Below are positions 33,574 through 41,895 of a DNA stretch of 64,000 bases, piece by piece (position 1 is the stretch's first letter; each line of letters starts with the position of its first letter). A program made the position numbers and the translations under genes. The DNA comes from Leminorella richardii. GTDB taxonomy: Bacteria; Pseudomonadota; Gammaproteobacteria; Enterobacterales; Enterobacteriaceae. Location of the stretch: the NCBI RefSeq assembly GCF_900478135.1, contig NZ_LS483470.1, positions 1,856,501-1,920,500 of the forward strand. The letters run 5' to 3'. The notes under the pieces are model-generated. The model was not told the origin of the DNA. It did not search any database and saw only the letters and a program-made list of their open reading frames with translations.

Positions 33574-34591
33574 CGTCATCAGAGGAGCTTACCCGCGGCG
33601 CACTATCGCGCTGCTGGTTCTGGCAACGCTGGCGGTCGGCGTGTTTTCTCTCGGGCTGGGACAGTATCACCTCTCGTTGGGGAACATTCTGACGATTCTG
33701 AAAACGCCGTTTTATACCGACGGTGCACCGTTTAGCGCCACAGAGCACCATATTGTCTGGACAGTCCGCCTGCCGCGAGTACTGATGGCGTTCTGCGCAG
33801 GAAGCGCGCTGGCGTTAAGCGGTGCCGCGCTTCAGGGGGTGTTTCACAATCCGCTGGTTGACCCGCATATTATCGGCGTAACCTCGGGGGCAGCGTTTGG
33901 CGGGGCGCTGGCTATCTTGCTGGGTTTTTCCCCTTGGCTGCTGACAGCATCAACCTTTTCCTTTGGCTTACTGGCACTGCTGTTGGTGTATACCGTGGCC
34001 TATTTTATGGGGCAGGGAAACCGAATGGTGCTGGTTCTGGCCGGCGTGATACTGAGCGGTTTTTTCAGCGCGCTGGTAAGCCTTATTCAATACATGGCCG
34101 ATACAGAAGAGACCTTACCCAGCATTGTTTTCTGGCTACTGGGTAGCTTTGCTACCGCTAGCTGGCCTAAGCTGCTGATTGTTTCTTCTGTCTTGCTGAT
34201 TGCCGGCAGCCTATTACTGCGGCTGCGTTGGCGTATCAATCTGCTTTCATTGGGGGAACGTCAGGCGCAAACGCTGAGCGTTTCCGTGGTCGGCACTCGC
34301 TGGTTGATTCTGGTGCTGTGTGCGCTGGTCGTGGCGGCTCAAGTGTCAGTGAGCGGCAGTATCGGTTGGATTGGACTGGTTATTCCACATTTGGCTCGCT
34401 TTTTAGTGGGGACCGATCATCGTTATTTGCTGCCTGCCTCTTTGCTTCTCGGCGGTGCCTTTATGATTGCCGTTGACGATATTGCCCGCACGTTGACGTC
34501 CGCAGAAATTCCTATTGGCATTATTACTGCGCTGCTGGGAGCTCCAGTGTTCGCACTGCTGTTGTTTAAAAACGCTCGGCGGCCGCTATGA
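33560..34591 (+). CDS. FecCD-family permease (MolB/BtuC-like)
   Basis: A 343-residue inner-membrane permease with about ten helices. FecCD landmarks are VRLPRVLMAFCAGSALALSG, GVFHNPLVDPHIIGVTSGA and GWIGLVIPHLARFLVGTDHR. It is paralogous to hmuU at 19.5 kb but clearly distinct. The ATG lies inside the end of the binding-protein gene and its stop overlaps the ATPase start (ATGA), so the whole operon is translationally coupled. Confidence 0.9.
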   Translation: MKPNSVIRGAYPRRTIALLVLATLAVGVFSLGLGQYHLSLGNILTILKTPFYTDGAPFSATEHHIVWTVRLPRVLMAFCAGSALALSGAALQGVFHNPLVDPHIIGVTSGAAFGGALAILLGFSPWLLTASTFSFGLLALLLVYTVAYFMGQGNRMVLVLAGVILSGFFSALVSLIQYMADTEETLPSIVFWLLGSFATASWPKLLIVSSVLLIAGSLLLRLRWRINLLSLGERQAQTLSVSVVGTRWLILVLCALVVAAQVSVSGSIGWIGLVIPHLARFLVGTDHRYLLPASLLLGGAFMIAVDDIARTLTSAEIPIGIITALLGAPVFALLLFKNARRPL

Positions 34592-35340
34592 CGACCTTTT
34601 CTTTACGCGCAGAGGCGCTGGAATACGGCTATCGCCAGCCGCTGTACCAGCCTATCGACTTTTGCTGTAAGGCGGGAGAAACCGTTGCGGTATTGGGCGC
34701 CAACGGGCGAGGAAAAACTACGCTGCTGCACACTCTTATCGGTACACAACCAAAACTGGGCGGACGAGTCGTTTGCCCTGAGTCGATAGGCTTTGTTCCC
34801 CAGTCATTTTCTTCCCCTGACTATTCGGTGTTTGACAGCGTGCTGATGGGGCGGGCACCCTGCGTGGGGGCGTTTAGCGTTCCCAGCCGTGAAGATGAGG
34901 CTATTGCGTTTGATGCTCTGCGTGCCATGGGGCTGGAGTCGCTGGCGGAAAGAAATATCAATACGCTCTCCGGCGGACAGCGACAGCTGGTGTTGATTGC
35001 ACGAGCGCTTGCCATGCAGTGCCGCATACTGATACTGGATGAACCCACCGCCGCGCTGGATATTTACAACCAGTTTCGTGTGCTTTCGCTGATCCGCCAG
35101 CTGGCGCGCGAACAGGGCATCAGCATCCTTTTTTCTACTCACGACCCTTATCACGCACTGCGAGTGGCGGACAGCGTGCTGCTATTGCTTCCCGAACAGC
35201 GCTGGCTGTTTGGCAAGCGAGATGAGGTTCTGACAGAAGGTAACTTAATGGCGGCCTACGGCATTCCTATTCGTCAGGTTCAGATTGAACATCATCAGGC
35301 GCTAGTGCCGCTGTTTAATTTAGAAGAGGTAAAGTCATGA
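34588..35340 (+). CDS. ABC transporter ATP-binding protein (MolC/BtuD-like)
   Basis: A 250-residue ATPase. Walker A is unusual, GANGRGKTT, with Arg where most have Ser or Ala. The signature TLSGGQRQLVLIARAL, Walker B ILILDEPTAALD and switch His in FSTHDPYHAL are normal. It powers the preceding permease. The ATGA overlaps at both ends are consistent with a fixed-stoichiometry operon. Confidence 0.9.
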   Translation: MTTFSLRAEALEYGYRQPLYQPIDFCCKAGETVAVLGANGRGKTTLLHTLIGTQPKLGGRVVCPESIGFVPQSFSSPDYSVFDSVLMGRAPCVGAFSVPSREDEAIAFDALRAMGLESLAERNINTLSGGQRQLVLIARALAMQCRILILDEPTAALDIYNQFRVLSLIRQLAREQGISILFSTHDPYHALRVADSVLLLLPEQRWLFGKRDEVLTEGNLMAAYGIPIRQVQIEHHQALVPLFNLEEVKS

Positions 35341-36074
35341 TAAAAACGCAACCGCCGTTACGCATTTTTGCCGCCGGTAGCCTTCGCCGCGCGTTTGTGC
35401 CATGGCTTGAATCCTACCGTCAGCGGACGGGAACTGACGTTATTGTTGACTTTGGCCCTGCTGGGCTGCTGCGCCAGCGCATTGAACAGGGGGAAAAAGT
35501 CGATCTCTTTGCCTCGGCTAATACACAGCATCCTGTCGCGCTGTCTCAACAGCAGGCGGTTGCCGAACTTCGACTTTTCGCTGCCAATCGCTTATGCCTG
35601 ACTGCACGGCGCGAACGGGTTGCGGAGTATGATAGCTGGCTGGATATTTTGCGTGCCCCTGAACTAGCGCTTGCTACGTCAACGCCCGGCAGCGATCCCG
35701 GTGGCGACTATGCACAGCAGCTGTTCGATTACGTCGAGCGGTTTCATCCCGGCGAAGGACAGCGCATAAGAGAAAAGGCAAGGCACCTGGTTGGAGGCAG
35801 GCAAAGCGTTATTGTTCCCAGCGGCCAAATTGCCGCAGGATGGCTGATATTACAGGGAATGACGGATCTGTTTATCGGCTATCAAAGCAACAGTCAGCCC
35901 CTGCGTGAAGATACTCGGCTACAGCTGTTTGATATTCCTGAGCCTTATAACGTCAGAGCCGACTATATGCTGGCAAGATTTAGCCAAAGCGCATGCGAAC
36001 TGGTTAACGAGCTGTGTTCAGAGGTAGGGCAGAGCTACTTGAGGCAGCAGGGCTTTCTTCCCCCGTCTGCCTAA
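35337..36074 (+). CDS. ModA-like molybdate-type binding protein without a signal peptide
   Basis: A 245-residue type II periplasmic-binding fold related to ModA. Marks are RIFAAGSLRRAFVPWLESYR near the start, VIVDFGPAGLLRQRIEQGE, KVDLFASANTQHP, and TSTPGSDPGGDYAQQLF, the oxyanion-binding style of ModA. Normal ModA is exported, but here the fold begins at residue 8 with no hydrophobic leader and no upstream in-frame extension, because the ATG overlaps the ATPase stop. It is therefore probably cytoplasmic and may sense or receive the imported anion. A missed leader is unlikely given the coupling. Confidence 0.8.
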   Translation: MIKTQPPLRIFAAGSLRRAFVPWLESYRQRTGTDVIVDFGPAGLLRQRIEQGEKVDLFASANTQHPVALSQQQAVAELRLFAANRLCLTARRERVAEYDSWLDILRAPELALATSTPGSDPGGDYAQQLFDYVERFHPGEGQRIREKARHLVGGRQSVIVPSGQIAAGWLILQGMTDLFIGYQSNSQPLREDTRLQLFDIPEPYNVRADYMLARFSQSACELVNELCSEVGQSYLRQQGFLPPSA

Positions 36075-36081
36075 ATCACGG

Positions 36082-36108
36082 CTTTCCGGCCCGCCTCGGG
36101 CCGGAAAG
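36082..36108. terminator. Bidirectional terminator hairpin
   Basis: A 12-bp perfect stem CTTTCCGGCCCG / CGGGCCGGAAAG with a 3-nt loop lies between the convergent ModA-like gene and ilvN. T tracts are short. Confidence 0.7.
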
Positions 36109-36119
36109 TGTGAAACCCC

Positions 36120-36404
36120 TTACTGCATAAAGCGGCTCATTTCCTCGAAAATCTCCAGATTCTCGCTGTAGTTGACCTCCTGCACGTCTTCCAGCTTTTC
36201 AACCTGACTGACCATCTGGGAAAGGCGCAGGTCTTTTTCCACTAACAGCCAAATACGACTTTGGTTGCTGTCTTTAATTGGCATACAGAGGATGCCCTCA
36301 ACGTTAAACGCCCGGCGGGCGAAAAGCCCACAAATGTGTGACATAACGCCAGGGTGGTTGCGCACGATGAGTTCCAGAGCAATAGAGTGATGTATATGTG
36401 ACAC
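36120..36404 (-). CDS. ilvN: Acetolactate synthase I small regulatory subunit
   Basis: A 94-residue ACT-domain protein that activates IlvB and confers valine feedback inhibition. ALELIVRNHPGVMSHICGLF and AFNVEGILCMP carry the valine-site Asn-His and Gly residues expected of the family. The gap to ilvB is only 2 nt. The size matches the E. coli IlvN of 96 residues. Confidence 0.95.
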   Translation of the reverse strand: MSHIHHSIALELIVRNHPGVMSHICGLFARRAFNVEGILCMPIKDSNQSRIWLLVEKDLRLSQMVSQVEKLEDVQEVNYSENLEIFEEMSRFMQ

Positions 36405-36406
36405 GA

Positions 36407-38113
36407 TCAGGCTCCAATCATTTCAATATTCGCCGCGCCGGGCGGCACCATCGGATAAACTTTTTCGTTAATATCGATTAACGCGTGGATCAGGCAAGGG
36501 CCTGGGCGACGAATGGCCTCCGCCAGCGCGGCCTTAGGATCGGACTCAGCGTTAAGATCGCAGGTGTCCAGACCAAATCCGGCCGCGATTTTCACAAAGT
36601 CAGTCATATAGGGGTAGGCCGCAGCAAAAATGCGCTCCTGATAGAACAGCGTCTGCTGCTGGTGAACCAGCCCCAGAGCCTGGTTGTTCATCAGAATGAT
36701 TTTGACATCCAGTCGGTGCTCAACGGCAGTAGCCAGTTCCTGAATGTTCATCATTAGGCTACCGTCACCGGAAAAGCACAGCACCTTACGGGAAGGCTCA
36801 GCCAGCGCAGCACCGATCGCCGCAGGCAGGCCAAAGCCCATGGTGCCTAACCCGCCAGACGTCAGCCACTGGCGCGGGCGACGCAAAGGATAGGCTTGAG
36901 CTACCCACATCTGGTGTTGACCAACGTCCGTGGTGATTATGGCGTTCTCATCAACAGCCTCGGCCACCGCTTTAATCAAGCCATAGTGGCTTAGCGGGTT
37001 GTCGATATCGTTTATAGCTGATGGATAGTCTGACTTTATCTGGGCAACCTCTGCCAGCCACTCAGTGCGGGGCTTGTCCTCAATGAGTGGCAGCAGCTGA
37101 TTCAGCACTTGCCCAACGTCGGCCTGAATGGCGATCTGTGGGCGGCGAATCTTGCCGATTTCAGCCCTGTCGATATCCACGTGGATAATCTGCGCATTGG
37201 GGCAAAACTGTTCGGCCTTACCAATCGCACGGTCGTCAAAGCGGGCTCCCATAACGATAAGCAGGTCGGCCTGCTGCAAAACCATATTGGTGCTGCGGGC
37301 GGCGTGCATCCCTAACATCCCCAAACACAGCGGATGCTCGACCGGCACAGTGCCTAACGCCATCAGGGTCATGGTGGTTGGAAGATTTGCTCGTTCTGCC
37401 AGAGACTGCGCGGCGCGCTGAGCCTGAGCGCAAACAATGCCACCGCCTAAATAGAGCACCGGTCGCTTGGCCTGATTGATGGCCGCCGCGGCATCCATAA
37501 CCGCATGAGCGTCAAACGGCGGCGGGGCGTCTGGGCGGGCGATAGGGGGCAGCTCGTCCAGTTCGATCGTTGCTGTCTGTATGTCTTTGGGAACGTCAAT
37601 CCACACCGGCCCCGGGCGACCTGACTCAGCCAGGCGAAACGCATCGCAAATGACTTGAGGCAGCTCGCTGATGTGGCGCACCAGATAGTTATGTTTAGTG
37701 ATGGGAATAGACATACCGTAGGTGTCGACTTCCTGAAAGGCATCAGTACCAATCATGGAGGAAGAAACCTGACCGGTAATACACACCATTGGTATTGAGT
37801 CCAGCTTGGCGTCGGCAATGGCGGTCACTAGGTTGGTGGCGCCGGGGCCGCTTGAGGCGATGCACACGGCGGCTTTACCGTCAGTTCGCGCCATGCCTTG
37901 AGCGATGAATCCAGCCCCCTGTTCGTGACGGGCTAAAATGTGCCGGATAACGTTGCTTTGCCCCAGTGCGTCATACAGCGGAAGGGCTGCACCGCCGGGA
38001 ATGCCCGCTACGATCTTGATGCCTTGGCGTTCAAGTAGGTGAACGATCAGCTCCGCCCCGGTAAAGCGCGTTTTAGGATGCGGCTGTTGATGCGGCTTGC
38101 CCGATTCGACCAT
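36407..38113 (-). CDS. ilvB: Acetolactate synthase I catalytic subunit
   Basis: A 568-residue thiamine-diphosphate and FAD enzyme joining two pyruvates, or pyruvate and 2-ketobutyrate, at the head of valine/leucine/isoleucine synthesis. The catalytic Glu is in ILARHEQGAGFIAQGMAR. The ThDP/Mg motif starts at GDGSLMMNIQELATAVEH and continues to the NNQALG segment. Expression should be governed by the valine/leucine leader peptide and attenuator upstream. Confidence 0.96.
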   Translation of the reverse strand: MVESGKPHQQPHPKTRFTGAELIVHLLERQGIKIVAGIPGGAALPLYDALGQSNVIRHILARHEQGAGFIAQGMARTDGKAAVCIASSGPGATNLVTAIADAKLDSIPMVCITGQVSSSMIGTDAFQEVDTYGMSIPITKHNYLVRHISELPQVICDAFRLAESGRPGPVWIDVPKDIQTATIELDELPPIARPDAPPPFDAHAVMDAAAAINQAKRPVLYLGGGIVCAQAQRAAQSLAERANLPTTMTLMALGTVPVEHPLCLGMLGMHAARSTNMVLQQADLLIVMGARFDDRAIGKAEQFCPNAQIIHVDIDRAEIGKIRRPQIAIQADVGQVLNQLLPLIEDKPRTEWLAEVAQIKSDYPSAINDIDNPLSHYGLIKAVAEAVDENAIITTDVGQHQMWVAQAYPLRRPRQWLTSGGLGTMGFGLPAAIGAALAEPSRKVLCFSGDGSLMMNIQELATAVEHRLDVKIILMNNQALGLVHQQQTLFYQERIFAAAYPYMTDFVKIAAGFGLDTCDLNAESDPKAALAEAIRRPGPCLIHALIDINEKVYPMVPPGAANIEMIGA

Positions 38114-38166
38114 CTTTTCTTATCCTTCTTGTCTGGGCCGGCGTTTTCGGGCGGGGCTAGAAAGGA

Positions 38167-38199
38167 GAAACCCCGCTCGGTTTGCGCCGGCGGGGTTTC
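38167..38199 (-). terminator. Attenuator terminator of ilvBN
   Basis: A 10-bp perfect stem GAAACCCCGC / GCGGGGTTTC with a 13-nt loop lies between the ivbL stop and ilvB. It is followed on the minus strand by TCCTTT. The position fits a transcription attenuator. Confidence 0.75.
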
Positions 38200-38224
38200 G
38201 AAATCTTGCGTTGATTCGGACCCG

Positions 38225-38320
38225 TTACGGCGCACTGCCGACGACCACCACCACACGCACGACGACCACCGCGGCAGGTTGCGCGGTAAGGAGGAGCGTC
38301 GAAGCGAAGGGTTTAGTCAT
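38225..38320 (-). CDS. ivbL: ilvBN leader peptide IvbL
   Basis: A 31-residue leader peptide with consecutive valine runs (AAVVVVRVVVVVGSAP at the C terminus) and three leucines (TLLLTAQ). When charged Val-tRNA or Leu-tRNA is scarce, ribosomes stall on it and the downstream terminator does not form. E. coli IvbL has the same VVVVRVVVVVG core by recall. It starts at the ATG whose complement is at 38318-38320. Confidence 0.95.
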   Translation of the reverse strand: MTKPFASTLLLTAQPAAVVVVRVVVVVGSAP

Positions 38321-38446
38321 TACGGGATTACCTTGTCTAATGCGTTAGTTAAATAAAGCGAACGCTTTAATAAAAGCACAGGCTTGTGAAAGGCTCAACG
38401 GGTTTATGCAAAAAATACGATGGCATAATAAAAAATGAGAGATTCA

Positions 38447-39397
38447 TCACTTTTCAGTGGGAACACCTTCAGCATAGCGTGAATAGAGCGCCTGTATGTG
38501 TTGGAACAGCGTTTGACGAACGCTTTCTGGCCCAACGCAGTCGCATCCTGTACCAAAGCTTAACAGCAGCCGATAGCCTTTTTCATCCGGTACGAACGGC
38601 ATCACCACGTGCAGACGACCATCTTCTGTCGGCGTGATGTTCTGTTCCGGGCAGTACTCACTCAGTAATTCACGCAGTGACTTATCGGCTATCAGCTCGA
38701 TATCAATCAGCCTTGGGTCAATCCACGCGCTGCACGACATCGAGGTCGGGTGAAACGGCCTTGGCACAAAGGCTTCTGCCTGAATGTTCATGGACGCAAT
38801 TCTGCTTAGCTTAAACGTACGAAAGTCCTGACGCTGTAGGCAGTAGGCGCGCAGGTACCAGCGCTGTTCTTTTAGCAGCAGCTGATACGGCTCAATGCGG
38901 CGAACGCTCTGAACGCCTTCGCCGTCCTCATAGTGAATGTCTATCATGAGCTGCTTTTCCAAGGCGTCGCGCAGAGCGTTAAGGTCAATACGGTGAGCGG
39001 GGTAGCCCGTCCACGATGTGAGGTCTATGGCTATCTGGCCGCTTTTAAACGCCACTTCATCGGCGCGCTGAGGTGGGATTAGGCTAGTCACCTTTGCGCG
39101 AGCGGCGCTGAGCTCAGAGGGAGAAAGCGCAGGGGACAGGGCGTCCAATCCAATGAGCAAAGTGGATATTTCCGTAGAGGAAAACAGACGCTTATCCACC
39201 TTGAAACGCTCTACAACGGCAATTCCGCCCTGTGGCCCCGGTGAAGAAATAATGGGAATGCCCGCCTGTGACAGCGTGTCTACATCGCGATAAATCGTGC
39301 GAACGGAAACCTCAAACATCTCAGCCAGCGCAGCTGCGCTAGTTTTCTCTTTTGCCAGTAACACCATCAGGATGGAAACAAGCCGGTCTATTTTCAT
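38447..39397 (-). CDS. YafY-type transcriptional regulator (HTH_11 + WYL domain)
   Basis: A 316-residue regulator. The N-terminal DeoR-like helix-turn-helix includes TSAAALAEMFEVSVRTIYRD (about residues 19-38). A WYL domain follows, with IEPYQLLLKEQRWYLRAYC and FRTFKLSRI, a possible ligand- or nucleic-acid-binding module. It is divergent from the PNPOx-like gene, 115 bp apart, so that gene is its likely target. The effector is unknown. Confidence 0.85.
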   Translation of the reverse strand: MKIDRLVSILMVLLAKEKTSAAALAEMFEVSVRTIYRDVDTLSQAGIPIISSPGPQGGIAVVERFKVDKRLFSSTEISTLLIGLDALSPALSPSELSAARAKVTSLIPPQRADEVAFKSGQIAIDLTSWTGYPAHRIDLNALRDALEKQLMIDIHYEDGEGVQSVRRIEPYQLLLKEQRWYLRAYCLQRQDFRTFKLSRIASMNIQAEAFVPRPFHPTSMSCSAWIDPRLIDIELIADKSLRELLSEYCPEQNITPTEDGRLHVVMPFVPDEKGYRLLLSFGTGCDCVGPESVRQTLFQHIQALYSRYAEGVPTEK

Positions 39398-39512
39398 CAG
39401 GCTCTCTTAAATGTTGACACACAGATGTCAGGATTAGCATGCCATAGTTCAGGGAAAGCATCGATGCTTTTGTTTGCTCTCATAAAATCATCCCACAGCA
39501 TGGAGACGTAAG

Positions 39513-39947
39513 ATGAACGACTGGCACGACTTTCACCGCCTGATGGCTACACAAAGCGAAATTGCGCTGGCGACCAGCCGCAGCGATACCCCCAACGTCA
39601 GGATCGTCAATTTTTGCTATTTACCGGAAAATCCCGGTGTGCTGTGGTTTGCCACGTTTAAAGACAATACCAAAGTGGCAGAATTCGAAGCTAACAGCCG
39701 AGTTGCCTTCACGACGGTTCCCTATGGCAGCACAGAACACGTTCGCGCCTCGCGGGCGGAAGTTCGGAAAAGCGCGCTGTCGTTAAGTGAAATGCAGGAT
39801 GCGTTTATCGAAAAAATACCTTCCTATCGCGATATTATTGCCGTGGCGGGTGATGAGCTGGTGTTGTATGAAATCCACTTCTCTCAGGCCGATGTGATAT
39901 TGGATGCGCAAAGAATGGGGAAGGTTGAATGGACGGACACTCAATAA
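39513..39947 (+). CDS. Pyridoxamine 5'-phosphate oxidase-like flavin-binding protein
   Basis: A 144-residue split-barrel protein of the PNPOx-like family: SEIALATSRSDTPNVRIVNF, VLWFATFKDNTKVAEFEANS and HVRASRAEVRKS. Members bind FMN, F420 or heme and many are uncharacterised. HutZ (a heme-related member) was considered, but length and motifs do not support it. It is a single gene divergent from the YafY-type regulator. GGAGACGTAAG precedes the ATG. Confidence 0.8.
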   Translation: MNDWHDFHRLMATQSEIALATSRSDTPNVRIVNFCYLPENPGVLWFATFKDNTKVAEFEANSRVAFTTVPYGSTEHVRASRAEVRKSALSLSEMQDAFIEKIPSYRDIIAVAGDELVLYEIHFSQADVILDAQRMGKVEWTDTQ

Positions 39948-40090
39948 AGGTTTAATAGTCGATCTGTTGCGACTCTATTGTGACAATGTCACCTAAAATT
40001 TCTCAGTGGCCAATCATTGTAATAGTGTACTAGTTCAGTTAATGTGATGAGACGACGTTATCTTTTATCGTAAGGTATAGGGAGTCACCT

Positions 40091-41530
40091 TTGTCCTCAT
40101 CCAAAATTGAATTTCGCGGCGGCCCAGCAATGGTTCTGGTTCCCGCCGTGGTATTCCTCATCGTTGCGGTTTACCTGTTTATCTTCCAGAAAGCATTCGA
40201 CATGAACGGCCTCGCTATGGGCGGTTTTCTGGGCGTTATCGCCGGATCGTTTTTGGCGAAAAACAGCGTCAACTACTGGAACGGCGCAATTGCCGGTATT
40301 GCTGCGCCGCTGACTGGCGTTCTGGTTTGTATTCTGGTGCTGGCGGGTATCTTTTCGTCAATGATGAAAGTGGGCGGCATTGCCGGAGGTTTTGTTTGGC
40401 TGGGCGTAGAAACCGGGATCTCCGGCGCGCTGTTTTGCACCTTTACCTTTATCGCTACAGCGATTATCGCTACGGCAACCGGCACGTCTATTGGTACGAT
40501 TTTTGCCGCTGTTCCGGTGTTCTTTGCCGCAGGCGTTCAGCTTGGCGGCGACCCGGCCATGCTGGCGGGCGCCATCCTCAGCGGGGCTATCTTCGGCGAC
40601 AATCTGGCGCCGGTCTCTGACGTAACGGTGATTTCAGCCAGTACGCAAACATACCGCGACGGTGAAACTGCTGAGGTGGGCGGTGTGGTGCTCTCTCGAA
40701 GTCCTTACGCTATTTTGGCTGGCCTGCTAACTATTCCGTTCTACCTGCTGTTCGGTCAGGGGGAAGAGGTCAATATGGCGCTGACGGAAACAGCGTCAGC
40801 CAGCGGCCTAAGCATGCTTATTCCGGTGATTATTTTGGTGGCAGTAGCTGTCTATACTCGCAACATTTTCTCAGCGCTGATCGTTGGCGTCATTTCAGGA
40901 TTGATTATTGGTCTGCTGATGGGGCGACTGGATATGTCCCAGATACTGTCCGTGAAAGACGGGCAGTTGGACGGCATTCTCTACAATGGTGTTAGCAGTA
41001 TGGCGGGAACCATCATGCTGTGCCTGTCCCTGTTTGCCGTTATCGGCATTTTGGAAAAAAGCGGCGCTATCGACGCCATGACGCAAAGACTAACCCGCGG
41101 CAACCAAACCATGAGTGCTGCGCGGGCAGAAGGCATTTTGGCTGCCGGAGCGTTTTTATGTTCCACCGTGTTTGCTGGGGTGACCAGCGCCGCACTTATC
41201 CTGTTTGGCCCAATCGGTGATAAGGTAGGCAAGAGCGCAGGGCTACATCCGTATCGCCGCTCTCACATTATGAGCGCCATGGCTAACAGCATTCCGGTCG
41301 TTTTACCGTTCAGCGCTTTTGTCTTTGTGGTGATGATTGCGGTGAAAAGTCAGTCATCCGGTGATGTGATTACGCCGTTTACTCTGCTAACCAGCGCGTT
41401 TTACCCTTGGGCACTGTTTATCGTTTTCAGCGGCAGCATCATTACTGGCCTGGGGCGTCGATTTGAAGGCAACAGTCGTGATGCATTAAAAACGCCTCTG
41501 GAAAGAAGGGAGAATACAAAACATGAATAA
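40091..41530 (+). CDS. NhaC-family Na+/H+ antiporter-like transporter
   Basis: A 479-residue membrane protein with about eleven to twelve helices, of the NhaC/ArsB-like superfamily. ATATGTSIGTIFAAVPVFFA and GAILSGAIFGDNLAPVSDVT are the characteristic re-entrant motifs. The start is TTG at 40091 with GGAG 6 nt upstream; no ATG is suitably placed. It overlaps the next gene by 8 nt and heads a three-gene operon with a TIGR04076 protein and an aldo/keto reductase. The substrate may be an organic anion exchanged with Na+ or H+ rather than Na+/H+ alone; that is inference from the operon. Confidence 0.85.
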   Translation: MSSSKIEFRGGPAMVLVPAVVFLIVAVYLFIFQKAFDMNGLAMGGFLGVIAGSFLAKNSVNYWNGAIAGIAAPLTGVLVCILVLAGIFSSMMKVGGIAGGFVWLGVETGISGALFCTFTFIATAIIATATGTSIGTIFAAVPVFFAAGVQLGGDPAMLAGAILSGAIFGDNLAPVSDVTVISASTQTYRDGETAEVGGVVLSRSPYAILAGLLTIPFYLLFGQGEEVNMALTETASASGLSMLIPVIILVAVAVYTRNIFSALIVGVISGLIIGLLMGRLDMSQILSVKDGQLDGILYNGVSSMAGTIMLCLSLFAVIGILEKSGAIDAMTQRLTRGNQTMSAARAEGILAAGAFLCSTVFAGVTSAALILFGPIGDKVGKSAGLHPYRRSHIMSAMANSIPVVLPFSAFVFVVMIAVKSQSSGDVITPFTLLTSAFYPWALFIVFSGSIITGLGRRFEGNSRDALKTPLERRENTKHE

Positions 41531-41876
41531 TGATGAATTTGAACTGTACGATCTTCACGTCGAAGTCGTTCCTGACGGAGACAAACCCTATGTATGTTCA
41601 CACCATACAGGGCAGGGATTTGACGTCGTAGGTGAAAACCTGATTTTCCCAGCAGGAGGACGTTTCTCCCTGTATGCCATGGGCGCACTGTTGCCGCTGC
41701 TGCCCGCCAAGCAGAGAATGACCCACGCGCACGACTGGATGACGACCGACGCGCTGATAGCCTGTCCCGATCCGTACTGCGGCGCACGCTTTAAGATAGT
41801 ACGGACAGGCCTGAGAACGTTTAGGCACGGCGAGTGTACCGTTGTTCCACTTAGCGAAGAAACAACTTCAAAATAG
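41523..41876 (+). CDS. TIGR04076-family protein of unknown function
   Basis: A 117-residue cytoplasmic protein matching the small TIGR04076 family by recall: ELYDLHVEVVPDGDK, VCSHHTGQGFDVVGENLIFP and IACPDPYCGARFKIVRTG. Conserved Cys and His residues suggest a metal site. No function is established to my knowledge. The ATG lies inside the end of the transporter gene and the aldo/keto reductase follows after 19 nt, so it likely belongs to the same pathway. Confidence 0.8.
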   Translation: MNNDEFELYDLHVEVVPDGDKPYVCSHHTGQGFDVVGENLIFPAGGRFSLYAMGALLPLLPAKQRMTHAHDWMTTDALIACPDPYCGARFKIVRTGLRTFRHGECTVVPLSEETTSK

Positions 41877-41895
41877 GCATTACGGATAAAGCATT

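Noticed and set aside
39513..39947. PNPOx-like gene as the heme protein HutZ
   Set aside because: The protein is short, lacks HutZ-like features that I could recognise, and lies 18 kb from the heme island.
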